The notes: generated from the sequence alone by a model not told the origin. Counted from the stretch's first letter, positions 19,013 through 28,639 are shown. The stretch is DNA of 64,000 nucleotides from Streptomyces pluripotens (GCF_000802245.2 NZ_CP021080.1:2914001-2978000); one strand, 5' to 3'. Numbers and translations: made by a program.

Positions 19013-20953
19013 TCAGTGGTCGTACAGCGCCTCCACCTCCTGGGCGAAGTCCCGCATGATCTGCTCGCGCCGGAGCTTCATCGAGGGGGTGAGGTGGCCC
19101 TGTTCCTCCCTGAAGTCCGTCGCCAGGACGGTGAAGCGGCGGATGGACTCGGGGCGGGACACCAGCTTGTTCGCCTCGTCCACGGCCCGCTGCAGAGCCG
19201 CCGTCAGCTCGTCGTCCCTGCAGAGGAGTTCCGGGGGAACCGGGTGCTTGCCGATCATCCGGCGCCAGTGGGTGATGCCGTCGGGGTCCAGGGTGATCAG
19301 CGCGGCGACATACGGTCGGCCGTCGCCGACCAGCATCACCTGGGAGATCAGCGGGTGCTGGCGCAGCCAGTTCTCCAGTGGGGCCGGTGCCACCGATTTG
19401 CCGCCCGCTGTGATCAGGAGTTCCTTCTTGCGGCCGGTGATGGTGAGGTATCCCTCGTCGTCCAATGCTCCGAGGTCGCCGGTGGGCAGCCAGCCATCAC
19501 GCGTGGCGGGCACGACTCCGCCTGCCTGCGGGTCCCAGTAACCGCGCAGGACGTGGTCGCCGGCGACGAGGATCTCGCCGTCGGCCGCTATCCGCACCCG
19601 GGTGCCGGGCAACGGCCAACCGACCGTACCCAGTCTCGGCCTCAGCGGCGGGGTGACGGTCGACGCGGCCGTGGTCTCCGTCAGGCCGTACCCCTCGAAG
19701 ATCTCGATGCCGGCACCGGCGTAGAACGCGGCCAGCTGCCGGCCGAGCGGGGAGCCACCGCAGACCGCGTGACGGACCCTGCCGCCCATGGCGGTGCGGA
19801 TCCGGCGGTAGACGAGCGGGTCGTAGAAGGCGCGGGCAGTCCTGAGGGCGCGGCCCGGTCCCGGGCCGGTGCCGGTCTGCCGCATCTCGACCGCCTCGCC
19901 GTACCGGCGGGCCACGGCCGCGGCGCGGTCGAAGACCGCTGCCCGGCCGGACGCCTCCGCCGTGGCCCGCGCGGAGTTGTAGACCTTCTCCAGCATGTAG
20001 GGGATGGTCAGCAGGCAGGTCGGTTGGAAAGCGGCCAGATCCGGCAGGAGGTCCTCGGCCGCCAGGCTCGGTGCGTGGCCCAGGCGGACTCCGGACCGGA
20101 CGCAGGCGATGGCCACCATCCGCCCGAAGACGTGCGACATCGGCAGGAACAGCAGTACCGAGGGCTCCTCGTCCTGCGCCTTGAAGACCGGGTAGAGCAG
20201 TTCGATGGCGTTGTCGACCTCGGCGAAGAAGTTGCCGTGCGAGAGGGCACAGCCCTTGGGGCGGCCGGTGGTACCTGAGGTGTAGATGAGCGTGGCGAGC
20301 GTGTCGGGGCCGGACATTCCCCGGCGTACGCCCACTTCACCGTCCGGCACCCGCACGCCCACTTCGGCCAGCTGTTCCACGTGCCCCTCGTCCATCACCC
20401 ACAGGTGGCGCAGGTCTGGCAGCCGCTGCAGTTCGGGGCCGATGGCCGAGGCCTGGGCGGCGGTCTCCGTGATCAGGGCGACCGCGCCGGAGTCGTGCAG
20501 GATCCAGCGGGTCTGGAAGATCGAGGAGGTCGGGTAGACGGGCACCGTGACCAGGCCGGCGGCCCAGGCGGCGAAGTCGAGCAGTGTCCACTCGTACCGG
20601 GTGCGGGCCATGACGGCGATCCGGTCGCCCGGCAGCAGCCCCTCGGCGATCAGCCCTTTGGCCACCGCCAGCACCTGCTCGGCGAACCGTGCGGCCGTCA
20701 CGTCCGTCCAGCGGCCGTCGGGCGTCCGGCGGCCGAACACGACCGCGCCGGGAGCCGTTCCGGCGTTCTCGAACGGCAGGTCGGCGAGCGATCCACGGGC
20801 CACCCGCAGCGCGAACGGCGGGACGGACGCCTCCCGCACGACCCCGTCCAGCCGCCGGACCTCGGGCTCCACCAGGACCGGGCGGCCGTCGTAGTCGGTG
20901 CCGCTGACGGGTGCGCCGGAGGAGGCGGGGGTGTTCGGGTACGGAGTGGGCAC
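19013..20953 (-). CDS. Long-chain acyl-CoA synthetase (AMP-forming)
   Basis: Activates fatty acids to acyl-CoA through an acyl-adenylate. The 646-residue product has the AMP-binding signature LIYTSGTTGRPKGCALSHGN, the motif GYGLTETTAA, and TGDLGALDDEGYLTITGRKKEL with the catalytic-lysine C-terminal domain. GTG 20953 follows GAGGAG at good spacing; an upstream ATG at 21004 is in frame. The neighbouring region carries an inverted fragment of this gene. It belongs to the FadD15-like group by layout; the acyl specificity is unknown. Confidence 0.9.
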   Translation of the reverse strand: MPTPYPNTPASSGAPVSGTDYDGRPVLVEPEVRRLDGVVREASVPPFALRVARGSLADLPFENAGTAPGAVVFGRRTPDGRWTDVTAARFAEQVLAVAKGLIAEGLLPGDRIAVMARTRYEWTLLDFAAWAAGLVTVPVYPTSSIFQTRWILHDSGAVALITETAAQASAIGPELQRLPDLRHLWVMDEGHVEQLAEVGVRVPDGEVGVRRGMSGPDTLATLIYTSGTTGRPKGCALSHGNFFAEVDNAIELLYPVFKAQDEEPSVLLFLPMSHVFGRMVAIACVRSGVRLGHAPSLAAEDLLPDLAAFQPTCLLTIPYMLEKVYNSARATAEASGRAAVFDRAAAVARRYGEAVEMRQTGTGPGPGRALRTARAFYDPLVYRRIRTAMGGRVRHAVCGGSPLGRQLAAFYAGAGIEIFEGYGLTETTAASTVTPPLRPRLGTVGWPLPGTRVRIAADGEILVAGDHVLRGYWDPQAGGVVPATRDGWLPTGDLGALDDEGYLTITGRKKELLITAGGKSVAPAPLENWLRQHPLISQVMLVGDGRPYVAALITLDPDGITHWRRMIGKHPVPPELLCRDDELTAALQRAVDEANKLVSRPESIRRFTVLATDFREEQGHLTPSMKLRREQIMRDFAQEVEALYDH

Positions 20954-21004
20954 GGGCGGCTCCTCGAACGTGCAGCGGTGTGGGTGATGCACTGCTTGCT
21001 GCAT

Positions 21005-21402
21005 GACGTACGCGCCTCACACACCCGGGTGTTCACCGGCGGCGGGCCGCAGAAAGGGGGGTACCGGCGGTCAGGCAGGCGTTCGTCCGGGCCTGCGGTG
21101 GGCGGCTCGTGCGGGTCCGGTGGGCGACCGGGGCCAGAGGTGCGCACCCTCGGAGGCGGTGTGGCGGCAACGGGCTCTCACCCTCGGCTCCTCACTCGCG
21201 ACACGGACTTACCTCCGGTAACTTTACTCCCGAGTAGGCAATGTGGGACGTGCCGCGCGAAAGTTGGGGCCAGACACTGAGAGCCAGGTGACGCCGAGAA
21301 CCAGGTGATGTCCCCGGCGGCATCGGCCACGTCCTGCGGTCGGGCGCCGTGGATCTCGCCCTCGGACTCGGCCAGGCGCGCTGGCTGCAGGAGCGGGGCG
21401 GG
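21005..21402. other. Intergenic region without a supported gene
   Basis: This stretch upstream of the acyl-CoA synthetase contains only unbiased open frames. Two near-copies of GAGAACCAGGTGA lie at about 21280-21310. It presumably holds the synthetase promoter. Confidence 0.5.
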
Positions 21403-21615
21403 CTACAGGGGGCAGGTCACGGTGGTGGCCTGGTCGGCCTGTTGGTCGGAGAAGGGGCAGGGCGCACGGCTGATCACGGCGGCGCTACCGGTGGCCGGAT
21501 CGCAGTCCACGACCGGTCCGGACCGGATCAACCGCATCGCCGCCCGGTGCCGGGCCGCCCCAGCACCACCGGTGGGGACGGCATCCAGGGCGGACCTGTG
21601 GCGTGCTCCGCTCAC
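21403..21615 (-). CDS. Unrecognised small protein or C-terminal gene remnant
   Basis: A 70-codon frame from GTG 21615. The second half, from MRLIRSGPVVDCDPATGS to the end, has about nine in ten third positions as G or C, with a sequence that looks like real protein and two cysteines near the C terminus (APCPF, VTCPL). The first third has weaker bias. It could be the tail of a gene whose 5' part was lost. I recognise no family. The flanking 21616-21844 holds no supported gene. Confidence 0.3.
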   Translation of the reverse strand: MSGARHRSALDAVPTGGAGAARHRAAMRLIRSGPVVDCDPATGSAAVISRAPCPFSDQQADQATTVTCPL

Positions 21616-21844
21616 CGACTACCCCGGGGAGCGCGGGTGGAGGCATCCTGCCGGAACCGTGGTGTGGACAGAGCAACGGAATGGGGACACCCGCGACTTC
21701 GGCCATCTGGTCCGTCAAGGCGGCCACGCAGCCGCACGCACGGAGACTTCGTGCGGCGGCGTCGAGCGGCTGAGGCTCCTGCACCGCCCTCGGCAACCAC
21801 CTGGCCCTGACGCCTCCAGGGCGGCGAGACCAGTTGCGGTAGGA

Positions 21845-22153
21845 CTAGCTGGGCGAGGTCGCCCCACCCTGTGCCCGCGCGGAGTCGTCCACGGCGTCCT
21901 CCTGGTTGCGGTTGGCCTCCAGGTTGGCCTTCATCCGGTCGACCTTGCCCACGATCTGCACCGAGGCCCGGTCCCGTTCCTTGCGTAGCACGACCCAGCT
22001 GATCGGTGCCGAGAGGACCAGGGCGAGCAAGAGGACCCAGAGGAAGTTGGAGTTGCCGAAACCGCGCGGGAAGATGCCGGAGTAGACGGCTCCCCAGACG
22101 ACCACGAGGCAGCCGACGTAGATGCCGAGGCGCATCAGCGTGTAGCGGAGCAT
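21845..22153 (-). CDS. DUF4229-type small membrane protein
   Basis: A 102-residue protein with two transmembrane helices (about residues 5-25 and 35-60: MRLGIYVGCLVVVWGAVYSG, then FLWVLLLALVLSAPISW), followed by a charged cytoplasmic tail, LRKERDRASVQIVGKVDRMK. This matches the pattern of DUF4229 proteins found in actinobacteria. ATG 22153 was chosen over 22177 as the N terminus then starts at the membrane segment. Function unknown. Confidence 0.72.
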   Translation of the reverse strand: MLRYTLMRLGIYVGCLVVVWGAVYSGIFPRGFGNSNFLWVLLLALVLSAPISWVVLRKERDRASVQIVGKVDRMKANLEANRNQEDAVDDSARAQGGATSPS

Positions 22154-22228
22154 CTCAATCCACTCGTCCGATTCCAAAAAGGGTCGTCATCCAGTGAAGC
22201 ACGACCGACAGGCGATCATGCAGGGGGG

Positions 22229-22753
22229 TCAGCCGAGGGGGAGCAGCATGATGACGTCCTCGCGGTCGTCACCCGGGGCGACACGGATGGCGCCGGGCAC
22301 CCGGCCGACCTCCTTGTAGCCGCAGGACGCGTAGAAGCGCTCCAGGCCGAGCCCGCCCCGACAGGTCAGCCGTATCGCCTCGATGCCGTCGATGCCCCGG
22401 GCCGCGTCCGCGGCAGCGGCCAGCAGGTCGCGGCCGTAGCCCTTGCCCTGGTGCCGCGGGTGCACCATCACCGTGTACAGCCACAACCAGTGGGTCATCA
22501 GCCGGTGTGCGTTGCGGGTGAGGAAGGCAGTCGCGGCCACTTCACCGCTCTCGTCGTGCCCGACGAGCAGTCGACAACGTCCCTCGGCCAGCTGGACGAA
22601 GTGACGCAGCAGCTCCGGCCGGATCTCCTCCCTGGACACCGGGGGTACGAAGCCCACGGCACCGCCCGCGTTGGAAACGTCCGCCCACAGATCGAGGATG
22701 CCGTCTCGCAGAACCGGGGTGATGGCGGGATCCAGGGTGAAGGTAAGCGGCAT
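22229..22753 (-). CDS. GNAT family N-acetyltransferase
   Basis: A 174-residue acetyltransferase. The acetyl-CoA loop is LYTVMVHPRHQGKGYGRDLL, and the C-terminal part LERFYASCGYKEVGRVPGA is typical. Acceptor unknown. It lies between the DUF4229 gene and mqnE, in the same direction. Start ATG 22753. Confidence 0.86.
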   Translation of the reverse strand: MPLTFTLDPAITPVLRDGILDLWADVSNAGGAVGFVPPVSREEIRPELLRHFVQLAEGRCRLLVGHDESGEVAATAFLTRNAHRLMTHWLWLYTVMVHPRHQGKGYGRDLLAAAADAARGIDGIEAIRLTCRGGLGLERFYASCGYKEVGRVPGAIRVAPGDDREDVIMLLPLG

Positions 22754-22947
22754 TGTCGAATGTTATCCCTTACCAGAGGGTGTCACCGGCCGCCTTCGGT
22801 CGGGGCTCGGCCGCCACGGGCCGACCACAGGCCAGGGCCCGCGCGCGGTCGGCTCGCGCAGGCCCGGCGTCTTGCGGGTCAGATCCGGTGCCCGCACGGC
22901 TCGGCCGAGGGAACCCAGCGTCCTCGACGGCGGGCACCTCCGCTCGC

Positions 22948-24111
22948 TCACACCCGCATCGGCTGCGGCGACTCCCGGCGCAGGGGGTCCGGGCCGTCGT
23001 ACTCCCGGATGACCTCGTAGCGGGTGTTGCGCTCCACCGGGCGGAAGCCGGCGTCCCGGATCAGCTCCAGCAGGTCCTCGCGGGTCAGCTTGTTCGGGGT
23101 GCCGTAGTTGTCCGCGTCGTGTGTGATCTTGTATTCGACGACCGAGCCGTCCATGTCGTCGGCACCGTGCTGGAGGGCCAGCTGGGCAGTCTGCACACCG
23201 TGCATCACCCAGAACACCTTCACGTGCGGGACGTTGTCGAACAGCAGCCGGGAGACGGCGAAGGTCTTCAGTGCCTCGGCGCCGGTCGCCATCCGGGTCC
23301 GGGCCTGGAGCCGGTTGCGGATCTTGCCGTCCTTCATGTCCACGAAGTCGTGCTGGTAACGCAGTGGGATGAAGACCTGGAAACCACCGGTCTCATCCTG
23401 CAGCTCACGCAGCCGCAGCACGTGGTCGACGCGGTGCCGGGGCTCCTCGATGTGACCGTAGAGCATGGTGCACGGGGTCTTGAGCCCCTTCTCGTGCGCC
23501 AGACGGTGGATACGGGACCAGTCCTCCCAGTGGGTTCGGTGGTCCACGATGTGCTGTCGGACCTCCCAGTCGAAGATCTCGGCGCCACCACCGGTGAGGG
23601 ACTCAAGGCCCGCGTCGATCAATTCGTCCAGGATCTCGCTCGCACTCAGCCCGGAGATCGTCTCGAAGTGGTGGATCTCCGTCGCGGTGAAGGCCTTCAG
23701 GGAGACGCCCGGGAGGGCGGCCTTCAGTTCCCGCAGCGATCGTGGGTAGTAGCGCCACGGCAGGTTGGGGTGCAGGCCGTTGACGATGTGCAGCTCGGTG
23801 AGGTTCTCCGACTCCATCGTCTTGGCGAGCCTGACGGCCTCCTCGATGCGCATCGTGTACGCGTCCTTCTCGCCCGGCTTGCGCTGGAACGAGCAGTAGG
23901 CGCAGGAGGCCGTGCACACATTGGTCATGTTGAGGTGCCGGTTGACGTTGAAGTGCACGACATCGCCGTTCTTACGGCGCCGCACCTCGTGGGCCAGGCC
24001 GCCCAGCCAGGCCAGGTCGTCCGACTCGTACAGGGCGATGCCGTCCTCGCGGGTCAGCCGCTCACCGGAGCGGACCTTCTCCTCCAGCTCGCGCTTGAGC
24101 CCGACGTCCAT
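22948..24111 (-). CDS. mqnE: Aminofutalosine synthase
   Basis: Radical SAM enzyme that joins 3-enolpyruvyl-benzoate to the SAM-derived ribosyl unit, giving aminodeoxyfutalosine. The 387-residue product has CTASCAYC near residue 70 and family motifs ELHIVNGLHPNLPWRYYPR and GLESLTGGGAEIFDWEVR. I use ATG 24111; the open frame upstream to 24189 has no family match. It follows mqnA chemically and is paralogous to mqnC. Confidence 0.95.
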   Translation of the reverse strand: MDVGLKRELEEKVRSGERLTREDGIALYESDDLAWLGGLAHEVRRRKNGDVVHFNVNRHLNMTNVCTASCAYCSFQRKPGEKDAYTMRIEEAVRLAKTMESENLTELHIVNGLHPNLPWRYYPRSLRELKAALPGVSLKAFTATEIHHFETISGLSASEILDELIDAGLESLTGGGAEIFDWEVRQHIVDHRTHWEDWSRIHRLAHEKGLKTPCTMLYGHIEEPRHRVDHVLRLRELQDETGGFQVFIPLRYQHDFVDMKDGKIRNRLQARTRMATGAEALKTFAVSRLLFDNVPHVKVFWVMHGVQTAQLALQHGADDMDGSVVEYKITHDADNYGTPNKLTREDLLELIRDAGFRPVERNTRYEVIREYDGPDPLRRESPQPMRV

Positions 24112-24149
24112 GCCAACACCTTTCCACGACAGCCTGACCAACGGTATCG

Positions 24150-24605
24150 CTACACCTCGTCCGGCAGTTCTCCGACCCGGTTCTCCCACTTGGTGGAGAG
24201 CACGATGGTGGTGCGGGTCCGGGAGACTCCCTTGGTTCCGCTGAGCCGTCGGATGATCTTCTCCAGACCGTCCACGTCCGCCGCCCGGGCCTTGAGCATG
24301 AAGGAGTCGTCACCGGCGATGAACCAGCAGTCCTCGATCTCCGACAGGTCCCGCAACCGCTGGGCCACGTCCTCGTGGTCAGCGGCGTCGGAGAGCGAAA
24401 TGCCGATCAGCGCGGTGACGCCGAGACCGAGCGAGGCCGCGTCCACCGTGGCGCGGTAACCGGTGATGACACCGGCCGCCTCCAGCCGGTTGATGCGGTC
24501 GGTGACACTGGGCCCCGACAGACCGACGAGGCGTCCCAGCTCCGCGTAGGAGGCCCGGCCGTTCTCCCTCAGGGCCTGGATGAGTTGCCTGTCCACCGCG
24601 TCCAT
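24150..24605 (-). CDS. Lrp/AsnC family transcriptional regulator
   Basis: A 151-residue regulator with an N-terminal winged helix (VDRQLIQALRENGRASYAEL and SGPSVTDRINRLEAAGV) and a C-terminal RAM/AsnC effector domain at about 65-145. The stop is 38 bp upstream of mqnE in the same direction, so it may be co-transcribed with the menaquinone genes. The effector, usually an amino acid, is not evident. Confidence 0.9.
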   Translation of the reverse strand: MDAVDRQLIQALRENGRASYAELGRLVGLSGPSVTDRINRLEAAGVITGYRATVDAASLGLGVTALIGISLSDAADHEDVAQRLRDLSEIEDCWFIAGDDSFMLKARAADVDGLEKIIRRLSGTKGVSRTRTTIVLSTKWENRVGELPDEV

Positions 24606-24691
24606 GCGTTCAAAGCCTTCCGCTGAAGAGTTCCTGAGTTGCTGAAGAGTTCCTGAGTGAGGACGGGCAGCGCCGCCTGTCCTGCCGGGCG

Positions 24692-25366
24692 CTACCGGTC
24701 CGGCCTCCCGCCGCCCAGTTCACCCCGCCACCGTCGGTACAGCCCGTGCCCCACGCCCGCCGCGTCCAGGACCCGCCCGGCCACGAAGTCGACCAGATCC
24801 TGGATGTGGGTGGCTCCCGCGTAGAAGGCGGGAGAGGCCGGGACGACGGTGGCACCGGCATCGTCCAGCGCCACGAGGTGTCGCAGTGTCCGGCCGTCGA
24901 GGGGGGTCTCCCGCACCGCGACGACCAGCGACCGGCGCTCCTTCAGCGTGACGCTCGCCGCCCGCTGCAGCAGATCCTTGGACAGGCCGAGCGCCACCCC
25001 GGCCACGCAGGCCGTGGAGGCGGGCACGATGAGCATCCCCTTCGCCGGGTACGACCCCGAGGACGGGCCGGCGGCGAGGTCTCCCGCGGCCCAGTACCGC
25101 ACCCCGCTGACGTCCACGTCGAAGGTTCCGGGCTTGCCGTCGGCCCCCTGCGCCAACCATTGCCGCAGGTCGTCCTGCCAGTGGGCGTCCCGGAACGAGA
25201 TCCCGGTCTCGTCCAGCAGCGTCAGCCGCGAGGCCCGGCTGACCACCAGGTCCACCGCCTCCCCCGCCCCCAGCAGGGCCCGCAGCACAGCCGCCGCATA
25301 TGGCGTCCCGGAAGCTCCGGACACCCCCACGATCCAAGGCGCGCGCTGCGTTTCTCCTGCGTTCAC
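24692..25366 (-). CDS. mqnM: Flavin prenyltransferase (UbiX-like, futalosine branch)
   Basis: Makes the prenylated FMN cofactor needed by UbiD-type decarboxylases, here presumably the mqnL product. The 224-residue protein has the UbiX opening WIVGVSGASGTPYAAAVLRAL, the KGMLIVPASTACVAGVALG segment and RRSLVVAVRETPLDGRTL. GTG 25366 is the natural start; the longer upstream frame runs through noncoding sequence and mqnP antisense. Confidence 0.9.
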   Translation of the reverse strand: MNAGETQRAPWIVGVSGASGTPYAAAVLRALLGAGEAVDLVVSRASRLTLLDETGISFRDAHWQDDLRQWLAQGADGKPGTFDVDVSGVRYWAAGDLAAGPSSGSYPAKGMLIVPASTACVAGVALGLSKDLLQRAASVTLKERRSLVVAVRETPLDGRTLRHLVALDDAGATVVPASPAFYAGATHIQDLVDFVAGRVLDAAGVGHGLYRRWRGELGGGRPDR

Positions 25367-25579
25367 ACCTTGAGCGTACCGGGGGGTCGGCGCGGGTTCA
25401 GGACCGGTCGGCGGCCCCGGGGGCCACCAGAGGACGGCCGGTGTCCAGCGGAAGGCACCCTGTCCGCCTCCACGGCCACCCGTCGCCCTCGGCCACCCGT
25501 CCCCGCGGGCACGCACGGCCTGGCCTGGGCAACCGCCCCGCCCCGGGCCCGTCCTGGTCGGGGTGCCCGGGGCAGGAGA

Positions 25580-25612
25580 GGGACAGGAAGGGGACAGGAA
25601 GGGGACAGGAAG
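25580..25612. repeat. Three exact copies of an 11-bp tandem repeat
   Basis: GGGACAGGAAG is repeated three times head to tail in the 284-bp gap between mqnM and mqnP, with a degenerate fourth copy upstream. No gene is supported in this gap. It may vary in copy number between strains. Confidence 0.85.
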
Positions 25613-25650
25613 GGGAGCGGGGCACGGCACGGGGTGGGCCGCACCGTGTT

Positions 25651-26553
25651 TCAGAGGGTCAGTCCGCGGAGCAGGAGGTCCAGCAACGCGCACACGAACA
25701 GTGCAATGCCGATGAAGCCGTTGACCGAGAAGAACGCCCGGTTCAGGCGGGATAGATCGTGGGGGCGCACGATGCGGTGCTCGTAGACGAACGCGCCCGC
25801 GACGACCACCAGGCCCAACCAGAAGAAGGCACCGGCTCCAGTGATCAGGGCGTACCAGACGAACAAGGCCGTCGTGACCGTGTGGCAGGCTCGGGCACCC
25901 CAGATGGCCGCCGGGACGCCGAATCGGGCCGGGACCGACAGGACGCCGATCTCGCGGTCGGCCTCGACGTCCTGACAGGCGTAGATCAGGTCGAAGCCGC
26001 CGATCCAGACGCCCACGGCGAGTCCGAGGATCACTGCTTCCCAGGACCAGGAGCCGGAGATCGCGAGCCAGCCGCCGATGGGCCCCATGGCCTGGGCGAG
26101 CCCCAGGATGGCCTGCGGGAAGTTGGTGAACCGCTTGCCGTAGGGGTAGACCACCATCGGGATCACCGCGACCGGCGCCAGGGCGAGGCACAGCGGGTTG
26201 AGCAGGGCGGCAGCGCCCAGGAAGACCACCAGGGCGATCAGGGCACCGGTCCAGGCGTGACGGACGGTCATCGCACCGGTCACGAGTTCGCGGTGCGCCG
26301 TCCGGGGGTTACGGGCGTCGATCTCGCGGTCGATGATCCGGTTGACCGCCATCGCGAACGTGCGCAGCCCGACCATGCAGACGGTGACCAGCAGCAGCCG
26401 GCCCCAGTGGATGTGCCGGTCCGTTTCGTACATCGCGGTGAGGGAGGCGATGTAGGCGAAGGGCAGGGCGAAGACGGAGTGCTCGATCATCACCAGGCGT
26501 AGGAAGGCCTTGGTGCGACCGGGCTGCGGAATCGCTGCGGAGGCGCTGCTCAC
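25651..26553 (-). CDS. mqnP: Menaquinone-pathway polyprenyltransferase (UbiA family)
   Basis: Integral membrane enzyme that attaches the polyprenyl chain to the 1,4-dihydroxy-6-naphthoate ring. The 300-residue product has eight to nine hydrophobic helices and the two Asp-rich motifs that bind Mg-diphosphate: NRIIDREIDARNPRT near residue 70 and YACQDVEADREIG near residue 190. Its place between mqnM and mqnL fixes the pathway. Confidence 0.93.
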   Translation of the reverse strand: MSSASAAIPQPGRTKAFLRLVMIEHSVFALPFAYIASLTAMYETDRHIHWGRLLLVTVCMVGLRTFAMAVNRIIDREIDARNPRTAHRELVTGAMTVRHAWTGALIALVVFLGAAALLNPLCLALAPVAVIPMVVYPYGKRFTNFPQAILGLAQAMGPIGGWLAISGSWSWEAVILGLAVGVWIGGFDLIYACQDVEADREIGVLSVPARFGVPAAIWGARACHTVTTALFVWYALITGAGAFFWLGLVVVAGAFVYEHRIVRPHDLSRLNRAFFSVNGFIGIALFVCALLDLLLRGLTL

Positions 26554-26629
26554 CGGCCGTACCCCGGTTCACACCCGCGGCGGGGGAACCCCGTCCCCGC
26601 GCTGCCGCACCCCACCATGTCGACGTCCC

Positions 26630-28087
26630 TCACAGTCCGTACTCCTTCCAGCGCCGGGTCACCCGTTCGGCCGTGCCGGGGTCCGACTCCACCATGTCCG
26701 GCCAGCCCCCGTCGCGTGTGTAGCCCTCCTCCGGCCATTTCCGCGTGGCGTCGATCCCCGCCTTGCCGCCCCAGAACTGCTGGTAGGAAGCGTGGTCGAG
26801 GTGGTCGACGGGGCCTTCGACGACCGTGAGGTCACGGGCGTAGTCCGTGTTGCCGAGGGCCCGCCACGCGACCTCGTGCAGGTCGTGGACGTCGCAGTCG
26901 GCGTCCACGACCACGATGAGCTTGGTCAGGGACATCATGTGTGCCCCCCACACCGCGTGCATCACCTTCTGCGCGTGCTTCGGATACTTCTTGTCGATCG
27001 AGACGATCGCACAGTTATGGAAGCCGCCCGCCTCGGGGAGGTGGTAGTCCACGATGTCCGGAACGATGATCTTCAGCAGGGGGAGGAAGAAGCGTTCGGT
27101 GGCGCGGCCGAGCGGGCCGTCCTCCGTCGGTGGGCGGCCCACGACGATCGACTGGAGCAACGGACGCCTGCGCATCGTCACACAGTCGATCTTCAGCGCC
27201 GGGAACGGCTCCTGCGGGGTGTAGAAACCGGTGTGGTCGCCGAAGGGACCCTCGGGCAGCATCTCGCCCGGTTCCAGCCAGCCCTCCAGGACCACCTCGG
27301 CGTTCGCGGGCACCTGCAGCGGGACCGTCTTGCAGTCGACCATCTCGATCCGCTTGCCCGCGATGAACCCCGCGAAGAGGTACTCGTCGATGTCTCCCGG
27401 CAGCGGGGCGGTGGAAGCGTAGGTGACGGCGGGGGGACAGCCGAAGGCGATCGCGACCGGGAGGCGCTCACCGCGCCGGGCCGCCACCTGGTAGTGGTTG
27501 CGGCTGTCCTTGTGGATCTGCCAGTGCATGCCGATGGTGCGCTTGTCGTGGCGCTGCAGTCGGTACAGGCCGAGGTTGCGGATGCCGCTCTCGGGGTCCT
27601 TGGTGTGGGTGAGGCCCAGATTGAAGAAGGAGCCACCGTCCTTCGGCCAGGTGAACAGGGCCGGCAACCGCTCCAGGTCGACCTCGTCGCCGTGCAGGAC
27701 GACCTCCTGCACGGGTGCGCTGTCGGGTTTCACCTTCTTCGGTGGCACGTGGGCCATCGCGCCCAGTTTCCCGAAGGCCTCGCGCACGCCGACGAAACCG
27801 TGCGGCAGCTCGGGCCGCAGCAGACCGCCGATCTTTTCGGAGATCTCGCCGTACGACGTCAGGCCCAGCGCCTTCAGCAGCCGACGGTCGGTGCCGAAGA
27901 CGTTCATCGCCAGGGGCATCGCGGACCCCTTGACGTTCTCGAAGAGCAGCGCCGGTCCACCGGACTTCTGCACCCGGTCGACGATCTCCCCGACTTCCAG
28001 AGAGGGGTCGACCTCGGCCTTGATGCGCTTGAGGTCTCCCTCGCGCTCCAGCGCCCGCAGCAGGGAGCGAAGATCGTCGTAAGCCAT
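26630..28087 (-). CDS. mqnL: Menaquinone biosynthesis decarboxylase (UbiD family)
   Basis: prFMN-dependent decarboxylase acting late in the futalosine pathway. The 485-residue product shows the UbiD pattern: GGPALLFENVKGSAMPLAMN, then the active-site ELPEGPFGDHTGFYTPQEPF-like region (here MLPEGPFGDHTGFY) with the catalytic Glu. Residues near the N terminus and AHMMSLTKLIVVVDADCDVH are also typical. Start ATG 28087. It completes an mqnL-mqnP-mqnM gene group. Confidence 0.93.
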   Translation of the reverse strand: MAYDDLRSLLRALEREGDLKRIKAEVDPSLEVGEIVDRVQKSGGPALLFENVKGSAMPLAMNVFGTDRRLLKALGLTSYGEISEKIGGLLRPELPHGFVGVREAFGKLGAMAHVPPKKVKPDSAPVQEVVLHGDEVDLERLPALFTWPKDGGSFFNLGLTHTKDPESGIRNLGLYRLQRHDKRTIGMHWQIHKDSRNHYQVAARRGERLPVAIAFGCPPAVTYASTAPLPGDIDEYLFAGFIAGKRIEMVDCKTVPLQVPANAEVVLEGWLEPGEMLPEGPFGDHTGFYTPQEPFPALKIDCVTMRRRPLLQSIVVGRPPTEDGPLGRATERFFLPLLKIIVPDIVDYHLPEAGGFHNCAIVSIDKKYPKHAQKVMHAVWGAHMMSLTKLIVVVDADCDVHDLHEVAWRALGNTDYARDLTVVEGPVDHLDHASYQQFWGGKAGIDATRKWPEEGYTRDGGWPDMVESDPGTAERVTRRWKEYGL

Positions 28088-28252
28088 GTGTCACAGTATC
28101 GGCCACCCACTGCCCCGGCCCCGTCACCGGGGCGGCCGGGACGCGCACCGAGCCCTCTCCGTTTCCCCCGTTCCAGGACAGCCCGTCACGGCCACCCGCT
28201 AACCTGGCCCGATCACCGGGGCCGTCTCACATCGTCGGGAGAGCGCACACGC

Positions 28253-28639
28253 ATGCTCAGGTATCTGCCGTTCCTGCTGGTCCTGGCACTGTGGATCTAC
28301 GCCTTCGTGGACTGTCTGAACACCCCTGAGGAAGAGGTGCGCCACCTGCCGAAGCTGGGATGGGTGATCATCATCCTGCTGTTCGGTGAGGTCCTGGTCG
28401 GCCCGGTCGCCTGGTTGCTGACGGGCAGGGCGCGACTCGCCCCGGCGGATGGCTCCACCCCCTCGGAGTGGCATCGCGACGCCGCCGAGAACTGGGTCGC
28501 TCCCGATGACAACCCCGAGTTCCTCAAGTCCCTGAACACGGAGAACCGGCAGGACGGCGGGCCCAAGGGGCGCATGGGGAACGCCGGGGACGAAGGGGGC
28601 ACGGGGGACAAGGGCGACGACTCGAAGAGCCACGACTGA
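28253..28639 (+). CDS. PLD-nuclease N-terminal domain membrane protein
   Basis: A 128-residue protein with two transmembrane helices: MLRYLPFLLVLALWIYAFVD, then LGWVIIILLFGEVLVGPVAW. This arrangement is the small N-terminal domain usually found before phospholipase D domains, but no PLD catalytic domain follows. The C-terminal 60 residues are Gly/Asp/Lys-rich and probably disordered. It is the first of three rightward genes. Function unknown. Confidence 0.8.
   Translation: MLRYLPFLLVLALWIYAFVDCLNTPEEEVRHLPKLGWVIIILLFGEVLVGPVAWLLTGRARLAPADGSTPSEWHRDAAENWVAPDDNPEFLKSLNTENRQDGGPKGRMGNAGDEGGTGDKGDDSKSHD

Noticed and set aside
21305..21988. Plus-strand open frame of 227 codons
   Set aside because: It has poor codon bias and runs antisense into the DUF4229 gene; no motif is seen.
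24692..26191. 499-codon minus frame as an enlarged UbiX
   Set aside because: The upstream part is antisense or out of frame to mqnP and intergenic; UbiX homology starts at GTG 25366.
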